Shown here piece by piece: positions 1-7,388 of a stretch of 12,491 bases of DNA. The translations under genes were made by a program, and so were the position numbers. The stretch spans positions 1-12,491 of the forward strand of contig CADCCH010000048.1 in NCBI GenBank assembly GCA_902799875.1. The letters are read 5' to 3'. Each line of letters starts with the position of its first letter. Within the stretch, counting starts at the first letter, position 1. The DNA comes from an uncultured Bacteroidales bacterium (GTDB lineage: Bacteria > Bacteroidota > Bacteroidia > Bacteroidales > Paludibacteraceae). A model generated the notes under the pieces. The model did no database searches. It was given only the letters and a program-made list of their open reading frames with translations, and had not been told where the DNA came from.

Positions 1-56
1 GTACGGCATACACCGCACGGATACAGACGCTGCAATAGATTCTTGATTGCTCCCAT
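1..56 (-). CDS. Unidentified ORF, N-terminal fragment cut by window edge
   Basis: An open frame starts with the ATG at 56-54 and runs off the window after 18 complete codons, beginning MGAIKNLLQRLYPCGVCR. Its start overlaps the stop codon of the upstream ROK kinase in a TAATG arrangement, which usually signals translational coupling in one operon. The CxxC pair (PCGVC) could be a metal or thiol motif, but 18 residues are too few to identify a family. There is no clear Shine-Dalgarno sequence, which is normal in this group. It may be a real fifth gene of the operon or just a chance open frame. Confidence 0.35.
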   Translation of the reverse strand, partial: MGAIKNLLQRLYPCGVCR

Positions 57-1012
57 TACCATGCCAATGAAGATGCGCCAAGTATAGCGGCATCGCTGTC
101 TTTAAGAACCGAGATGGAAACAGGGATCTTACCCTTCCAGATCGGCATAAGGTTCGCGTCAAGCGCCTCACGGATCGGATCCATGATCCAATGACCCGAT
201 TTCGTCAGACCGCCGAAGAGGATGATTGCCTCCGGGCTTGAGAAATGCACATAATCAGCGAGTTTCTCACCGAGCAGACGACCCGTGTAGTCAAAGATCT
301 CTTTAGCTACGAGGTCGCCTTTCTCTGCGGCATCGAACACATCCTTGGAGGTAATATGGTCAATATCTGCCACTTGACGGAGAAGCGTCGGTTGTGTGGT
401 GGAAGTGACGATCTCTTTTGCCGTACGAGCCACACCGGTAGCGGAAGCATAAGCCTCGATACAACCTTTCTGACCGCAACCGCAGAGACGACCGTTACCC
501 GAATGATCAACCTTGCAGTGACCTAACTCACCGGCAAAACCATCGTGACCATAGAGCAGTTTGCCATCAATGACGATACCCGAACCGACACCGGTACCGA
601 GGGTGATGACGATGAAGTTCTTCATGCCGCGTGCCGAGCCGTAGATCATCTCGCCCTGAGCCGCAGCGTTGGCATCATTGGTGATGGTGCATTTCACGCC
701 CATACGTTCGCTGATGAGTTTAGCGAAAGGCACAACACCTTTCCACGGGAGGTTCGGAGCCTGCTCAATGCAGCCGGAATAGAAATTAGCGTTCGGAGCA
801 CCGCAGCCGATACCCACGATATCTGCCATGGTCAGCCCTTCGTCTGCCACCAACTGTTTCAAACCAGCACACAACACATCGCAGTAGTTGTCGATATCCG
901 GATACTGCTGTGTGGGAATAGAATTACTACGAAGAACTTTACCTTCTTCATTTACCAAACCGAACTTAGTGCCTGTACCGCCTAAGTCAATGCCTAATGC
1001 ATACTTTTTCAT
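56..1012 (-). CDS. ROK-family sugar kinase (glucokinase-like)
   Basis: This 318-residue protein has the full ROK signature. The N-terminal ATP phosphate-binding motif DLGGTGTK is at residues 9-16, the catalytic Asn-Asp pair at 112-113, the second phosphate loop TLGTGVGSG at 137-145, and GELGH at 161-165. The zinc motif CGCGQKGCIEAY follows at 177-188, with His165, Cys177, Cys179 and Cys184 as likely ligands. ROK kinases phosphorylate hexoses in the cytoplasm, most often glucose, N-acetylglucosamine, mannose or fructose. Length matches the family (about 300-320). The gene lies 19 bp downstream of an FHS-type sugar permease on the same strand, so uptake followed by phosphorylation is the likely pathway, and glucose the likeliest substrate. 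Exact sugar specificity cannot be read from the sequence. The ATG at 1012 begins MKKYALGIDLGG, the standard ROK N-terminus, so the start is secure. Confidence 0.95.
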   Translation of the reverse strand: MKKYALGIDLGGTGTKFGLVNEEGKVLRSNSIPTQQYPDIDNYCDVLCAGLKQLVADEGLTMADIVGIGCGAPNANFYSGCIEQAPNLPWKGVVPFAKLISERMGVKCTITNDANAAAQGEMIYGSARGMKNFIVITLGTGVGSGIVIDGKLLYGHDGFAGELGHCKVDHSGNGRLCGCGQKGCIEAYASATGVARTAKEIVTSTTQPTLLRQVADIDHITSKDVFDAAEKGDLVAKEIFDYTGRLLGEKLADYVHFSSPEAIILFGGLTKSGHWIMDPIREALDANLMPIWKGKIPVSISVLKDSDAAILGASSLAW

Positions 1013-1031
1013 GATATAATGTATTTAAAAA

Positions 1032-2291
1032 TTAGTCCACCTTAATATTTTTATTGACATTCTTGCTCCCCCAGATAGCGTAGAAGAGTATATAAGCTAC
1101 ACCGATCAAGGGTACGATATAACTAAACAAGCAATTATGCGCAGCTATCACACTCTGGAAATACGGCACTACACCACCGCCGAACACCATCATCATAAAT
1201 ATACCACTTGCTTTAGCGGTGTACTTACCTAATCCCTCGGTAGCCATATTAAAGATCGAACCCCACATGACCGAAGTACACAAACCTACCATCATGATCA
1301 GCAATGCTGCAATTGGCATCGCCTGCATCTCAAAGGTCCAGTTTGTCGGCATATTCACCATTACGCTGTTGTCTAACGCCATCGCTCCTCCCATCAGGGC
1401 GATAGCTAATGCGGCTACGCAAATGACCATTACTCTACTGCTCACCTTACCTCCGATGACGGAACCGATGAAACGTCCCACTAACATCAGCAACCAGTAC
1501 AGACCGGCAACAAACGTAGCATCATCATATCCCGTTCCTGCCGCCTTATGCAGATAACTGATCAGCGTAGCGGGTACACCGACCTCGATTCCCACATAGA
1601 AGAAGATAGCTACGGCACCTAATACGAAATGGCGAAATGCCCATGGGCTGCGCTCATACACTACCGCATCGCCGACCTTGGAGGGCTCTGCGATAGGCGT
1701 GAAGGAGATGATGATGAAGATAAGGGCAAAGATTGCCATCGCAATGTATAACACGATGTTCACATCGTCTATCTCTTTGCCCACCAGACTTTCTCCAATA
1801 ATGGCACCTACTAACATCGGGGTCAGAGCTGCAGAGAATGATTGAAAAGTACCACCAATAAGGTTCAACTGGTTACCTTTGTTACCACCACCTCCAAGCA
1901 GGTTCAGCATCGGGTTGCCGACCGTATTCAGGATACATACGCAGAATCCGCAGATAAGCGCACCCATCAGATAGACATAGAAACTATCCGTTATGCCGGA
2001 CAACCATTGTACGCCAATTCCGACAAAACCCAAGGCCAACGCCACCAACGCGGTCTTTTTATATCCGTATTTGGCAAGGATGTTTCCTGCAGGAATACCC
2101 ATGATGAGGTACGCCAAGAAATTAAAGAGGTTACCCAACATGCCCATACGCTCTGCCTGCGCAGGATCCGTAAACGACTCGCCCCAAATCTTACCCACCG
2201 GAGCTGCTAAGTTTGTCACAAACGCAATCATCGCATAGAGAAACATCATCGCGATGATGGTGACGATTGTTAATGTTTTGTTGTTTTTCAT
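1032..2291 (-). CDS. FHS-family MFS sugar permease (glucose/galactose or fucose type)
   Basis: A 419-residue, very hydrophobic protein with about twelve membrane segments, as expected for a major facilitator. The motif NTVGNPMLNLLG (residues 122-133), followed by QLNLIGGTFQSFSAALTPML (141-160), is characteristic of the fucose-galactose-glucose:H+ symporter (FHS) subfamily. A conserved acidic patch occurs in YVGIEVGV (232-239), and GGGVVP near residue 371 matches the late-helix glycine motif of FucP relatives. It should import a hexose across the inner membrane with protons. It precedes the ROK kinase by 19 bp and follows the S9 peptidase by 33 bp, consistent with one operon. The short upstream gap is filled by a heptamer repeat with promoter-like -7 boxes (2302-2329), so the permease and kinase may also be transcribed separately. 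The start ATG at 2291 gives a normal MFS N-terminus. Glucose or galactose is more likely than fucose because the neighbour is a ROK kinase rather than a fuculokinase. Confidence 0.92.
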   Translation of the reverse strand: MKNNKTLTIVTIIAMMFLYAMIAFVTNLAAPVGKIWGESFTDPAQAERMGMLGNLFNFLAYLIMGIPAGNILAKYGYKKTALVALALGFVGIGVQWLSGITDSFYVYLMGALICGFCVCILNTVGNPMLNLLGGGGNKGNQLNLIGGTFQSFSAALTPMLVGAIIGESLVGKEIDDVNIVLYIAMAIFALIFIIISFTPIAEPSKVGDAVVYERSPWAFRHFVLGAVAIFFYVGIEVGVPATLISYLHKAAGTGYDDATFVAGLYWLLMLVGRFIGSVIGGKVSSRVMVICVAALAIALMGGAMALDNSVMVNMPTNWTFEMQAMPIAALLIMMVGLCTSVMWGSIFNMATEGLGKYTAKASGIFMMMVFGGGVVPYFQSVIAAHNCLFSYIVPLIGVAYILFYAIWGSKNVNKNIKVD

Positions 2292-2301
2292 ATCTGATAG
2301 A

Positions 2302-2329
2302 AATTCAAAATTAAAAATTCAAAATTAAA
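2302..2329. repeat. Intergenic heptamer repeat (AATTCAA/AATTAAA), two 14-bp units
   Basis: The 14-bp sequence AATTCAAAATTAAA occurs twice in perfect tandem (2302-2315 and 2316-2329). Each unit is built from two related heptamers. The array fills most of the gap between the S9 peptidase and the permease and includes the peptidase stop codon (2325-2327). On the minus strand each unit contains TAATTTTG, which fits the Bacteroidetes -7 consensus TAnnTTTG and is identical to the -7 box at 5705-5712. Confidence 0.85.
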
Positions 2330-4403
2330 GACTGCGCGCGAGGAAGCGAAGGATACGCTCATGCATATGAGGCGCATTATTACCTTTGCGCAGATGATGG
2401 TTATCATCGGGATAGAGCTGCATCTCGAATTGCTTGTCCGCACGCACGAGTGCGTCTATATATTGCATCGTGTGCTGTACATGCACATTATCATCCGCCG
2501 TTCCGTGAATGATCAGCACGTTGCCTTTCAAATCCGCTGCTTTGTTGAGAAGCGAAGCCTCTTCGTAGCCCTTTGGGTTCACTTGCGGACGACGCATATA
2601 ACGCTCCGTATAAGCGCTGTCATACAGTTTCCAATCTGTCACAGGTGCGATAGCAATACCCGCTTTGAAAGGATGATTCTTCTGCGACATCGTATAGAGG
2701 GTTTGGTAACCGCCGTAACTCCAACCGAGGATTGCCATACGGTCACCGTCAATATCTTTCCTCCAACCGAGGATTGCCATACGGTCACCGTCAATATCTT
2801 TCCGTTTGGAGATGTACTTAGCCGCAGCAATCAGATCTTCCGCCTCTTTCTGACCAAGCGACATATAAGTCTCGTTTCTCCAAGCCCGACCACGGCAATC
2901 CGATCCTCGTGTATCCACGATAAGCACCGCATATCCGGCATCCGCCAAAGCATATTCGAAACGCTTACGCCAACGGTTGAGTACACGCTGACTCTGCGGA
3001 CCGCTGTAGTGCATGACGACTAAGGGGATTTGAGATTTGACATTTGACATTTGAGATTTGTCATTTGGAACCATCAGCATTGCCTCTAAGTCTTGTCCCT
3101 TGGCATTGGGGATCTTCATGAGTTGGGGTTCGGGCAGTTTATTGGCTTGCCAAGCTGCCTTGACCTCCGCATTGTCCTCTATAATGGACCATTTGTCCTT
3201 GGTGGACAAGATATATTCATTAGGGGTGTCGAACGACTGATGGCATAAGATAGAACTGTTGCAGTCCTTCGCAAAACGGGCAGACCAGATACCATCTTCT
3301 TTGGAAACTTGAGTAATGGTATTTTTCTTCAGGCTGAGTCCGTATATATGCCGTGTGGAAGGCGTCGGAGCGGCTTGATAGAAGAGGATTTGAGTCTTCT
3401 CGTTCACGCCGTACAATGCCGTTACGTCTATCTCATCCGGCGTCAAAGCACGCAGTTGGATACCGTCTTTTCCATATAAATACGCGCGTCTCCAGCCTTC
3501 CTGCTCACTGAGGACGATCACTCTTCCGTCGGTTAACCACTGCCACTGGTCGAAGAGGGAATAGTCCACGAAGTATTTCTTACTCTCCTCGTGATACCAG
3601 AGGTTCGAGACGGTCGATTTGGCATTGCAGGAAAGCACGTCCATCTTCGTCTGGTCGCGGTTCACGCGCAGAACAAACAAAGTGCTCTCGTTATACCATT
3701 TGAGACGCGGGAAATAGAAGTCCTTGTCGCTGGTCGTTGGTCGTTGGTCGTTGGTCACCTGCATCGTGAGGATCCCTTTGGTAGCCACATCATAGACGCA
3801 GACCGATGCCTTCGCATTCTGACAACCGGCTTTCGGATAGCGCAGGCTCTCCAAGGTCGGATATTGAGTATCAGCATACACTTCCCATGAGAAACTTGGC
3901 ACCTCAGTCTCGTTGAGCCGAACGAACGCCAACTGTTTAGAATCGGGACTCCAAGCAAAGAGGGCGGTTGTACCAAACTCCTCTTCGTACAACCAATCAG
4001 CCACACCGCTGATGATATCGGTGTTCTCCTCTTTGGAGACCGCCACCTCGGTACCGAAATCGAGCTTATGGATATAGAGGTTGTTATCCTTCGCAAACGC
4101 CACGTACCTTCCGTTAGGCGACATCACCGCGTCACGCACCTTGACTTCTGCTCCGAATATACCTTCGCCCAAACGCTTACGCGTATGACGCATGGTATCA
4201 TAAACGAACCAATCCGCCACTTCGGAATGACGAAAGATCTTCTGTTCATTCTCTTTCTCCAGACGGTAGCGACCTTTGGGAGTCAAGGAAGGATTATAGA
4301 CAGCCAAGATACTATCCTGCTCTGCTTCACTGAGCGTTTTGGCGTTATAGTCGCCGCTCAGTATTCCGGTTAAAACCGATAGTATAATTACCAATAATTT
4401 CAT
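2325..4403 (-). CDS. Dipeptidyl peptidase IV-type S9 serine peptidase with repeat insertions
   Basis: A 692-residue exported peptidase. It has a short N-terminal signal segment (MKLLVIILSVLTGILSG), a beta-propeller to about residue 440, and a C-terminal alpha/beta hydrolase. The DPP IV double-glutamate motif is visible as DWLYEEEF (136-143). The oxyanion tyrosine lies in YSGPQSQ (Tyr466), the nucleophile in GWSYGGY (Ser562), the aspartate in HGTADDNVH (Asp637) and the histidine in DDNHH (His669). The enzyme should release N-terminal Xaa-Pro or Xaa-Ala dipeptides in the periplasm. Three odd segments stand out: VTNDQRPTTSDKD (216-228) and NDKSQMSNVKSQI (447-459) come from heptamer repeats, and RKDIDGDRMAILGW is duplicated in tandem (534-547, 548-561) right before the catalytic serine. 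The reading frame stays open, but the duplicated strand could impair folding. It lies 17 bp downstream of the InlB-like gene and shares its promoter. Confidence 0.95.
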   Translation of the reverse strand: MKLLVIILSVLTGILSGDYNAKTLSEAEQDSILAVYNPSLTPKGRYRLEKENEQKIFRHSEVADWFVYDTMRHTRKRLGEGIFGAEVKVRDAVMSPNGRYVAFAKDNNLYIHKLDFGTEVAVSKEENTDIISGVADWLYEEEFGTTALFAWSPDSKQLAFVRLNETEVPSFSWEVYADTQYPTLESLRYPKAGCQNAKASVCVYDVATKGILTMQVTNDQRPTTSDKDFYFPRLKWYNESTLFVLRVNRDQTKMDVLSCNAKSTVSNLWYHEESKKYFVDYSLFDQWQWLTDGRVIVLSEQEGWRRAYLYGKDGIQLRALTPDEIDVTALYGVNEKTQILFYQAAPTPSTRHIYGLSLKKNTITQVSKEDGIWSARFAKDCNSSILCHQSFDTPNEYILSTKDKWSIIEDNAEVKAAWQANKLPEPQLMKIPNAKGQDLEAMLMVPNDKSQMSNVKSQIPLVVMHYSGPQSQRVLNRWRKRFEYALADAGYAVLIVDTRGSDCRGRAWRNETYMSLGQKEAEDLIAAAKYISKRKDIDGDRMAILGWRKDIDGDRMAILGWSYGGYQTLYTMSQKNHPFKAGIAIAPVTDWKLYDSAYTERYMRRPQVNPKGYEEASLLNKAADLKGNVLIIHGTADDNVHVQHTMQYIDALVRADKQFEMQLYPDDNHHLRKGNNAPHMHERILRFLARSL
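2719..2802. repeat. Perfect 42-bp tandem duplication inside the S9 peptidase gene
   Basis: Positions 2719-2760 and 2761-2802 are identical over all 42 bases. The duplication is exactly 14 codons, so the frame is kept. It repeats RKDIDGDRMAILGW, the strand and loop that lead into the nucleophile elbow GWSYGG. The first copy therefore ends in W-R and only the second reaches W-S-Y-G-G. Full identity points to a very recent event or to an assembly error. Confidence 0.97.
3028..3069. repeat. In-frame heptamer array, six ATTTGnn units
   Basis: Six consecutive heptamers read ATTTGAG, ATTTGAC, ATTTGAC, ATTTGAG, ATTTGTC, ATTTGGA. On the coding (minus) strand they give NDKSQMSNVKSQI, replacing the usual linker between the propeller and the hydrolase domain of the S9 peptidase. 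A related array of the same heptamer family occurs in the TPR-like gene at 11891-11918. Confidence 0.9.
3725..3759. repeat. In-frame heptamer array, GGTCGTT type
   Basis: Three perfect GGTCGTT heptamers (3732-3752) are flanked by a degenerate copy on each side (3725-3731 TGTCGCT and 3753-3759 GGTCACC). The coding strand reads VTNDQRPTTSDK, a hydrophilic insertion in the beta-propeller of the S9 peptidase. Confidence 0.88.
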
Positions 4404-4420
4404 ATGCTATTATCAACTAT

Positions 4421-5683
4421 TCAATCATTTATTTTCGTCCCCATAATCGTATAGGTCTCTCCGTTGAGGAGGATCAACACTTGTCCGTTACGGAGTATTT
4501 TTAGGGCTTTACCTTCAGAGGAAGGAATAAGATCCGTTCCCATGAGCCGCTCGGGATGACAACTGTACCGCAAAGCTTCGCGTCGGTGCGAAGGCAGCAA
4601 AGCCATCGGAGAAGTCATCGGGTTAGCTTGCAGCAAACCGGCATAGCAATTCTCTCCAGCTCCATCACAAATATTCAGCCAAAGGATGTAGTTCTTCGCG
4701 TCGATGACGGTATAGAACAAAGTCTCATCCCCTTGATGGTACACTAACCATGGACTCGGTTTTATCGCCATCTTGGTTCCCGCATAGCCTATCGGATTAC
4801 CTGTTTTGGTATGCGTGATATAGGCAGTGTCCGGCGAAGCAAACGATATCGTATAGTATTGATTTTCATCATGTACGTCCGTTATACTCCAAGACATTTT
4901 ACTTGTCTCTGAATCCGGAACACCATTGAGCGAGATATCAAAAGCTCTATTCACATACAGGTACTCTCCGTCCACCAGATCTGTCACATAGGCTCTATCC
5001 GGGGTATCATTATAGAAGAACACCGCCCACAGCGTGCAGTTCTCTTCGGGATAGAACATCTCATAAGCTTTGTACAAAGGCGGCATCTCGTCCAACTCAT
5101 CAAACTCTGTATCACTCCACCCCACGAACTGCCATCGGTCTTGATTCTCCATCCTCGGCAGAAGCACTCCCGATCCGCCTGTCTCTTCGCGCAAGGTGTC
5201 CATCGGGGTAGCACCGCTCATGAGCGTCACGGACTTCGCAGGCGAATCGCCGTACGTAACGACAAATTTCTCGATATGAAGCGAATTAGCGGTTCCGATC
5301 AGTTGGATTGTCAAACTATAGACATTCGCTACACTGCCGGAAACCAGCGTAATAGCGTGATAATTCTGACTATCATACGCGCCTGTCCAATCCTTGAATA
5401 TGCCGGATTTCTGCCCCACCGTATATCCGTTCGCGCGCACCTCAAAATTACCGGCTCCACCGCTGGCATTCGAGCGCACATATGCCACCACTTTCTCTAC
5501 CGCAATACCGCCCAACTCACGAAGCATCAATGCCGCTACGTCGTTTTTCCGCACATCGCCCTTCTGATAGGTGTTGCTATACTCCACCTCCATATTAGAA
5601 GGCGTAGCACCCTCTACAGACACCGTGGTTTTAGTCTGTATCGTAAAACTCATGACGGACAATAGTATAAGCAGTAGTTTCAT
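4421..5683 (-). CDS. Exported InlB-like repeat protein with T9SS-style C-terminal tail
   Basis: I chose the ATG at 5683, giving 420 residues that begin with a signal-like MKLLLILLSVMSFTIQ. The frame stays open upstream to 5956, but that part crosses the predicted promoter (5705-5736) and encodes low-quality sequence. Residues 20-145 form a beta-rich domain of unknown type. Residues 150-222 resemble an InlB/Listeria-Bacteroides repeat, including WQFVGWSDTEFDELDE and a closing CTLWAVFF. The C-terminus (391-418, with KILRNGQVLILLNG and TYTIMGTKI) resembles tails seen on many secreted Bacteroidales proteins and thought to act as type IX secretion sorting signals; that is my recollection of the pattern, not a search result. 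It is the first gene of the operon with the peptidase, permease and kinase. It is probably a surface or secreted protein of unknown function, possibly adhesive. Confidence 0.8.
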   Translation of the reverse strand: MKLLLILLSVMSFTIQTKTTVSVEGATPSNMEVEYSNTYQKGDVRKNDVAALMLRELGGIAVEKVVAYVRSNASGGAGNFEVRANGYTVGQKSGIFKDWTGAYDSQNYHAITLVSGSVANVYSLTIQLIGTANSLHIEKFVVTYGDSPAKSVTLMSGATPMDTLREETGGSGVLLPRMENQDRWQFVGWSDTEFDELDEMPPLYKAYEMFYPEENCTLWAVFFYNDTPDRAYVTDLVDGEYLYVNRAFDISLNGVPDSETSKMSWSITDVHDENQYYTISFASPDTAYITHTKTGNPIGYAGTKMAIKPSPWLVYHQGDETLFYTVIDAKNYILWLNICDGAGENCYAGLLQANPMTSPMALLPSHRREALRYSCHPERLMGTDLIPSSEGKALKILRNGQVLILLNGETYTIMGTKIND

Positions 5684-5704
5684 GTATTCACACAATTTAG
5701 CGTG

Positions 5705-5736
5705 CAAAATTACAAAAAATAATTGACATACGCAAG
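5705..5736 (-). promoter_or_regulatory. Bacteroidetes-type promoter for the 5683-to-56 operon
   Basis: On the minus strand, CTTG (5736-5733) is followed by 20 bp and TAATTTTG (5712-5705), matching the -33 TTTG / -7 TAnnTTTG pattern with one mismatch. Transcription would begin near 5698, giving a leader of roughly 15 nt before the ATG at 5683. A possible plus-strand promoter overlaps it (ATTG 5722-5725, 19 bp, TATTTTTG 5745-5752). The rest of the divergent 5684-5972 region is AT-rich and holds no convincing gene. Confidence 0.6.
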
Positions 5737-5886
5737 CAAATTCGTATTTTTGTAAAAAAAAGACCTTTTTGAGCTGTTTGTGGAATGCATGAGTGAGAGC
5801 AAGAAAAATATCGAAAAAGTCCAAAATACTGCTCGCAGTGAGCTGGAAACGTGCTTTTTTGAGAAATTTATGCACTTTTTCGCATT

Positions 5887-5910
5887 TTTTCTTGCATATA
5901 TGCAAAAAAA
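5887..5910. promoter_or_regulatory. Palindrome overlapping the symporter promoter (candidate operator)
   Basis: TTGCATATATGCAA (5892-5905) is a perfect 14-bp palindrome. It extends to 24 bp with a single mismatch because a T-tract on the left faces an A-tract on the right. It overlaps the -33 box and half of the spacer of the promoter at 5891-5922, a position where a bound dimeric regulator would block RNA polymerase. Confidence 0.4.
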
Positions 5911-5922
5911 GCAGTACCTTTG
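5891..5922 (+). promoter_or_regulatory. Bacteroidetes-type promoter for the symporter-porin operon
   Basis: CTTG (5891-5894), 20 bp, then TACCTTTG (5915-5922), with transcription expected near 5929 and a leader of about 43 nt before the ATG at 5973. The stretch AAAAAAAGCAGTACCTTTGC (5904-5923) is repeated exactly, on the other strand, in the tRNA-Gln promoter. Confidence 0.7.
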
Positions 5923-5972
5923 CGCGCTTTTTTGGTTTTTGATAACAAATAATCATTCAAGATATAGAAATT

Positions 5973-7376
5973 ATGAAAAATGTAAATGTTAAAAAACATG
6001 TGTTGCTGCCGTTGACCATTCTGGCTGTACTGTTCTTGTGGTTTGCACCGGCATCAATGTTTCACATGGAAGGTTTGACAGTCGTTCAGCAACGTACGAT
6101 AGCTATCTTCTGCTATGCGGCACTCATGTGGATGTTTGAGATCATCCCTGCTTGGGCTACGTCTGTGAGCACGATTGTTTTTCTGTTGCTCTCGGTTTCC
6201 AACAAAGGATTTACGAATCCGGAAATGGGCGATTTGGTTAATTTTAAAGAGCTGATGGCTTCTTTTGCAGACCCGATTATTATGCTCTTCTTGGGCGGTT
6301 TCGTGTTGGCTATCGCAGCGAGCAAAGTGGGTTTGGATGTCTATTTGGCGCATATTCTGCTGAAGCCGTTCGGTACCAAGCCCAGCAATGTGTTGCTCGG
6401 ATTCTTAGTGCTCATCAGCGTGATGTCGATGTTCATGTCCAATACAGCTACGGCTGCGATGATGTTAGCGTTCTTGACTCCGGTATTGAAAACGCTGCCT
6501 GCAGAAGGAGGCGGAAGGGTGAGTCTCGCGCTTTCTATTCCTATTGCAGCCAACATAGGCGGTTTGGGTACTCCTATCGGCACGCCTCCTAACGCTATCG
6601 CTATCGGTCAGTTGGCTTCCAGCGGTATTGAAATAGGTTTTGGCGCATGGATGCTGCGTTTCGTGCCGGTGGTAGCGATTATGATTCTTTTCGCTTGGTG
6701 GTTGCTGCAGGCACTTTTCCCCTTCAAGACCAAATGTATCAATATCGTCATCGACGGTACGTGCAAGAAAGATTGGAGATTCTGGATGGTGACCATCACT
6801 TTCCTCGGTACGATCTTACTGTGGATGACCGGAGAGCTGACGCACCTGAACTCCAACGTGGTAGCGCTTATTCCGTTTGCTATCTTCGCACTCTTCGGTA
6901 TTTTCACCCGCGATGATTTTGCCAAGATCGATTGGCATGTGCTCTGGATGGTGGCCGGTGGATTTGCGTTGGGAACTGCGCTGAACAAGACCGGTTTGGC
7001 AGCAGGTTTGGTACAAGCTATTCCGTTCGGCACTTGGTCGGCTTTGGCTGTACTGATCATCGCAGGTCTGTTAGGCTGGTTGCTCAGTAACTTCATTGCC
7101 AACTCGTCGGCAGCGAACTTGTTAGTGCCGATCCTCGCAGTTGTGGGTACCGCGATGGCGGAGAACCTCGCACCGATGGGCGGCGTGACCACGCTGTTGG
7201 TTTGCGTAGCGGCTTCTACCTCGTTCGCAATGCTCTTCCCTATTTCTACCCCGCCGAATGCGATCGCTTCTTCTACCGGAATGATCAAGACGCACGATAT
7301 GACCGTTGTGGGTCTGATCGTTGGTGTACTCGGTATCGTCGTTTCGTACGGAGTGATGTTGTTGTTCCCGTTCTAA
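5973..7376 (+). CDS. SLC13/DASS divalent anion:Na+ symporter
   Basis: A 467-residue polytopic membrane protein with the inverted-repeat layout of the DASS family. The first-half hairpin motif is SNTATA (SNT at 156-158), followed by GTPIGTPPNAIA (199-210). The second half carries ANSSAANLL (NSS at 377-379) and PISTPPNAIAS (423-433). In characterised relatives such as the Vibrio succinate transporter, two SNT-type motifs hold the carboxylate substrate and the TPP regions help bind sodium. Succinate, fumarate, malate or a related dicarboxylate is therefore likely, though sulfate cannot be ruled out. The second motif reads N-S-S instead of S-N-T, which may alter specificity. The protein would sit in the inner membrane. 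It is the first gene after its own promoter, with a porin-like gene 12 bp downstream, so both are probably expressed together. The ATG at 5973 gives MKNVNVKKHVLLPL, a typical cytoplasmic N-terminus. Confidence 0.93.
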   Translation: MKNVNVKKHVLLPLTILAVLFLWFAPASMFHMEGLTVVQQRTIAIFCYAALMWMFEIIPAWATSVSTIVFLLLSVSNKGFTNPEMGDLVNFKELMASFADPIIMLFLGGFVLAIAASKVGLDVYLAHILLKPFGTKPSNVLLGFLVLISVMSMFMSNTATAAMMLAFLTPVLKTLPAEGGGRVSLALSIPIAANIGGLGTPIGTPPNAIAIGQLASSGIEIGFGAWMLRFVPVVAIMILFAWWLLQALFPFKTKCINIVIDGTCKKDWRFWMVTITFLGTILLWMTGELTHLNSNVVALIPFAIFALFGIFTRDDFAKIDWHVLWMVAGGFALGTALNKTGLAAGLVQAIPFGTWSALAVLIIAGLLGWLLSNFIANSSAANLLVPILAVVGTAMAENLAPMGGVTTLLVCVAASTSFAMLFPISTPPNAIASSTGMIKTHDMTVVGLIVGVLGIVVSYGVMLLFPF

Positions 7377-7388
7377 CAAAGAGTAAGA

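Noticed and set aside
545..985. Plus-strand open frame opposite the ROK kinase
   Set aside because: It lies entirely within a secure gene on the other strand and encodes no family-like sequence.
2302..2329. Insertion sequence or transposon end
   Set aside because: No transposase and no terminal inverted repeats or target duplications; the sequence is explained as two 14-bp tandem units.
2361..3023. Long plus-strand open frame (220 codons) opposite the S9 peptidase
   Set aside because: The peptidase frame has all catalytic motifs; the opposite frame is a shadow caused by codon composition and also repeats the 42-bp duplication.
3028..3069. CRISPR array
   Set aside because: The repeats are 7 bp with no spacers, lie inside a coding sequence, and no cas gene is present.
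5684..5956. N-terminal extension of the InlB-like gene up to 5956 (91 extra residues)
   Set aside because: It would cross the predicted promoter at 5705-5736, is very AT-rich, encodes a Lys/Phe-rich stretch without family features, and places the signal-like MKLLLILL inside the protein. ATG 5683 is the better start.
5780..5992. Plus-strand 70-codon ORF in the divergent region
   Set aside because: It overlaps the symporter start and spans its promoter, has AT-rich low-complexity composition and no recognisable feature.
6608..7288. Minus-strand 226-codon open frame opposite the symporter
   Set aside because: It is the antisense of conserved symporter motifs, with no start context or promoter of its own.
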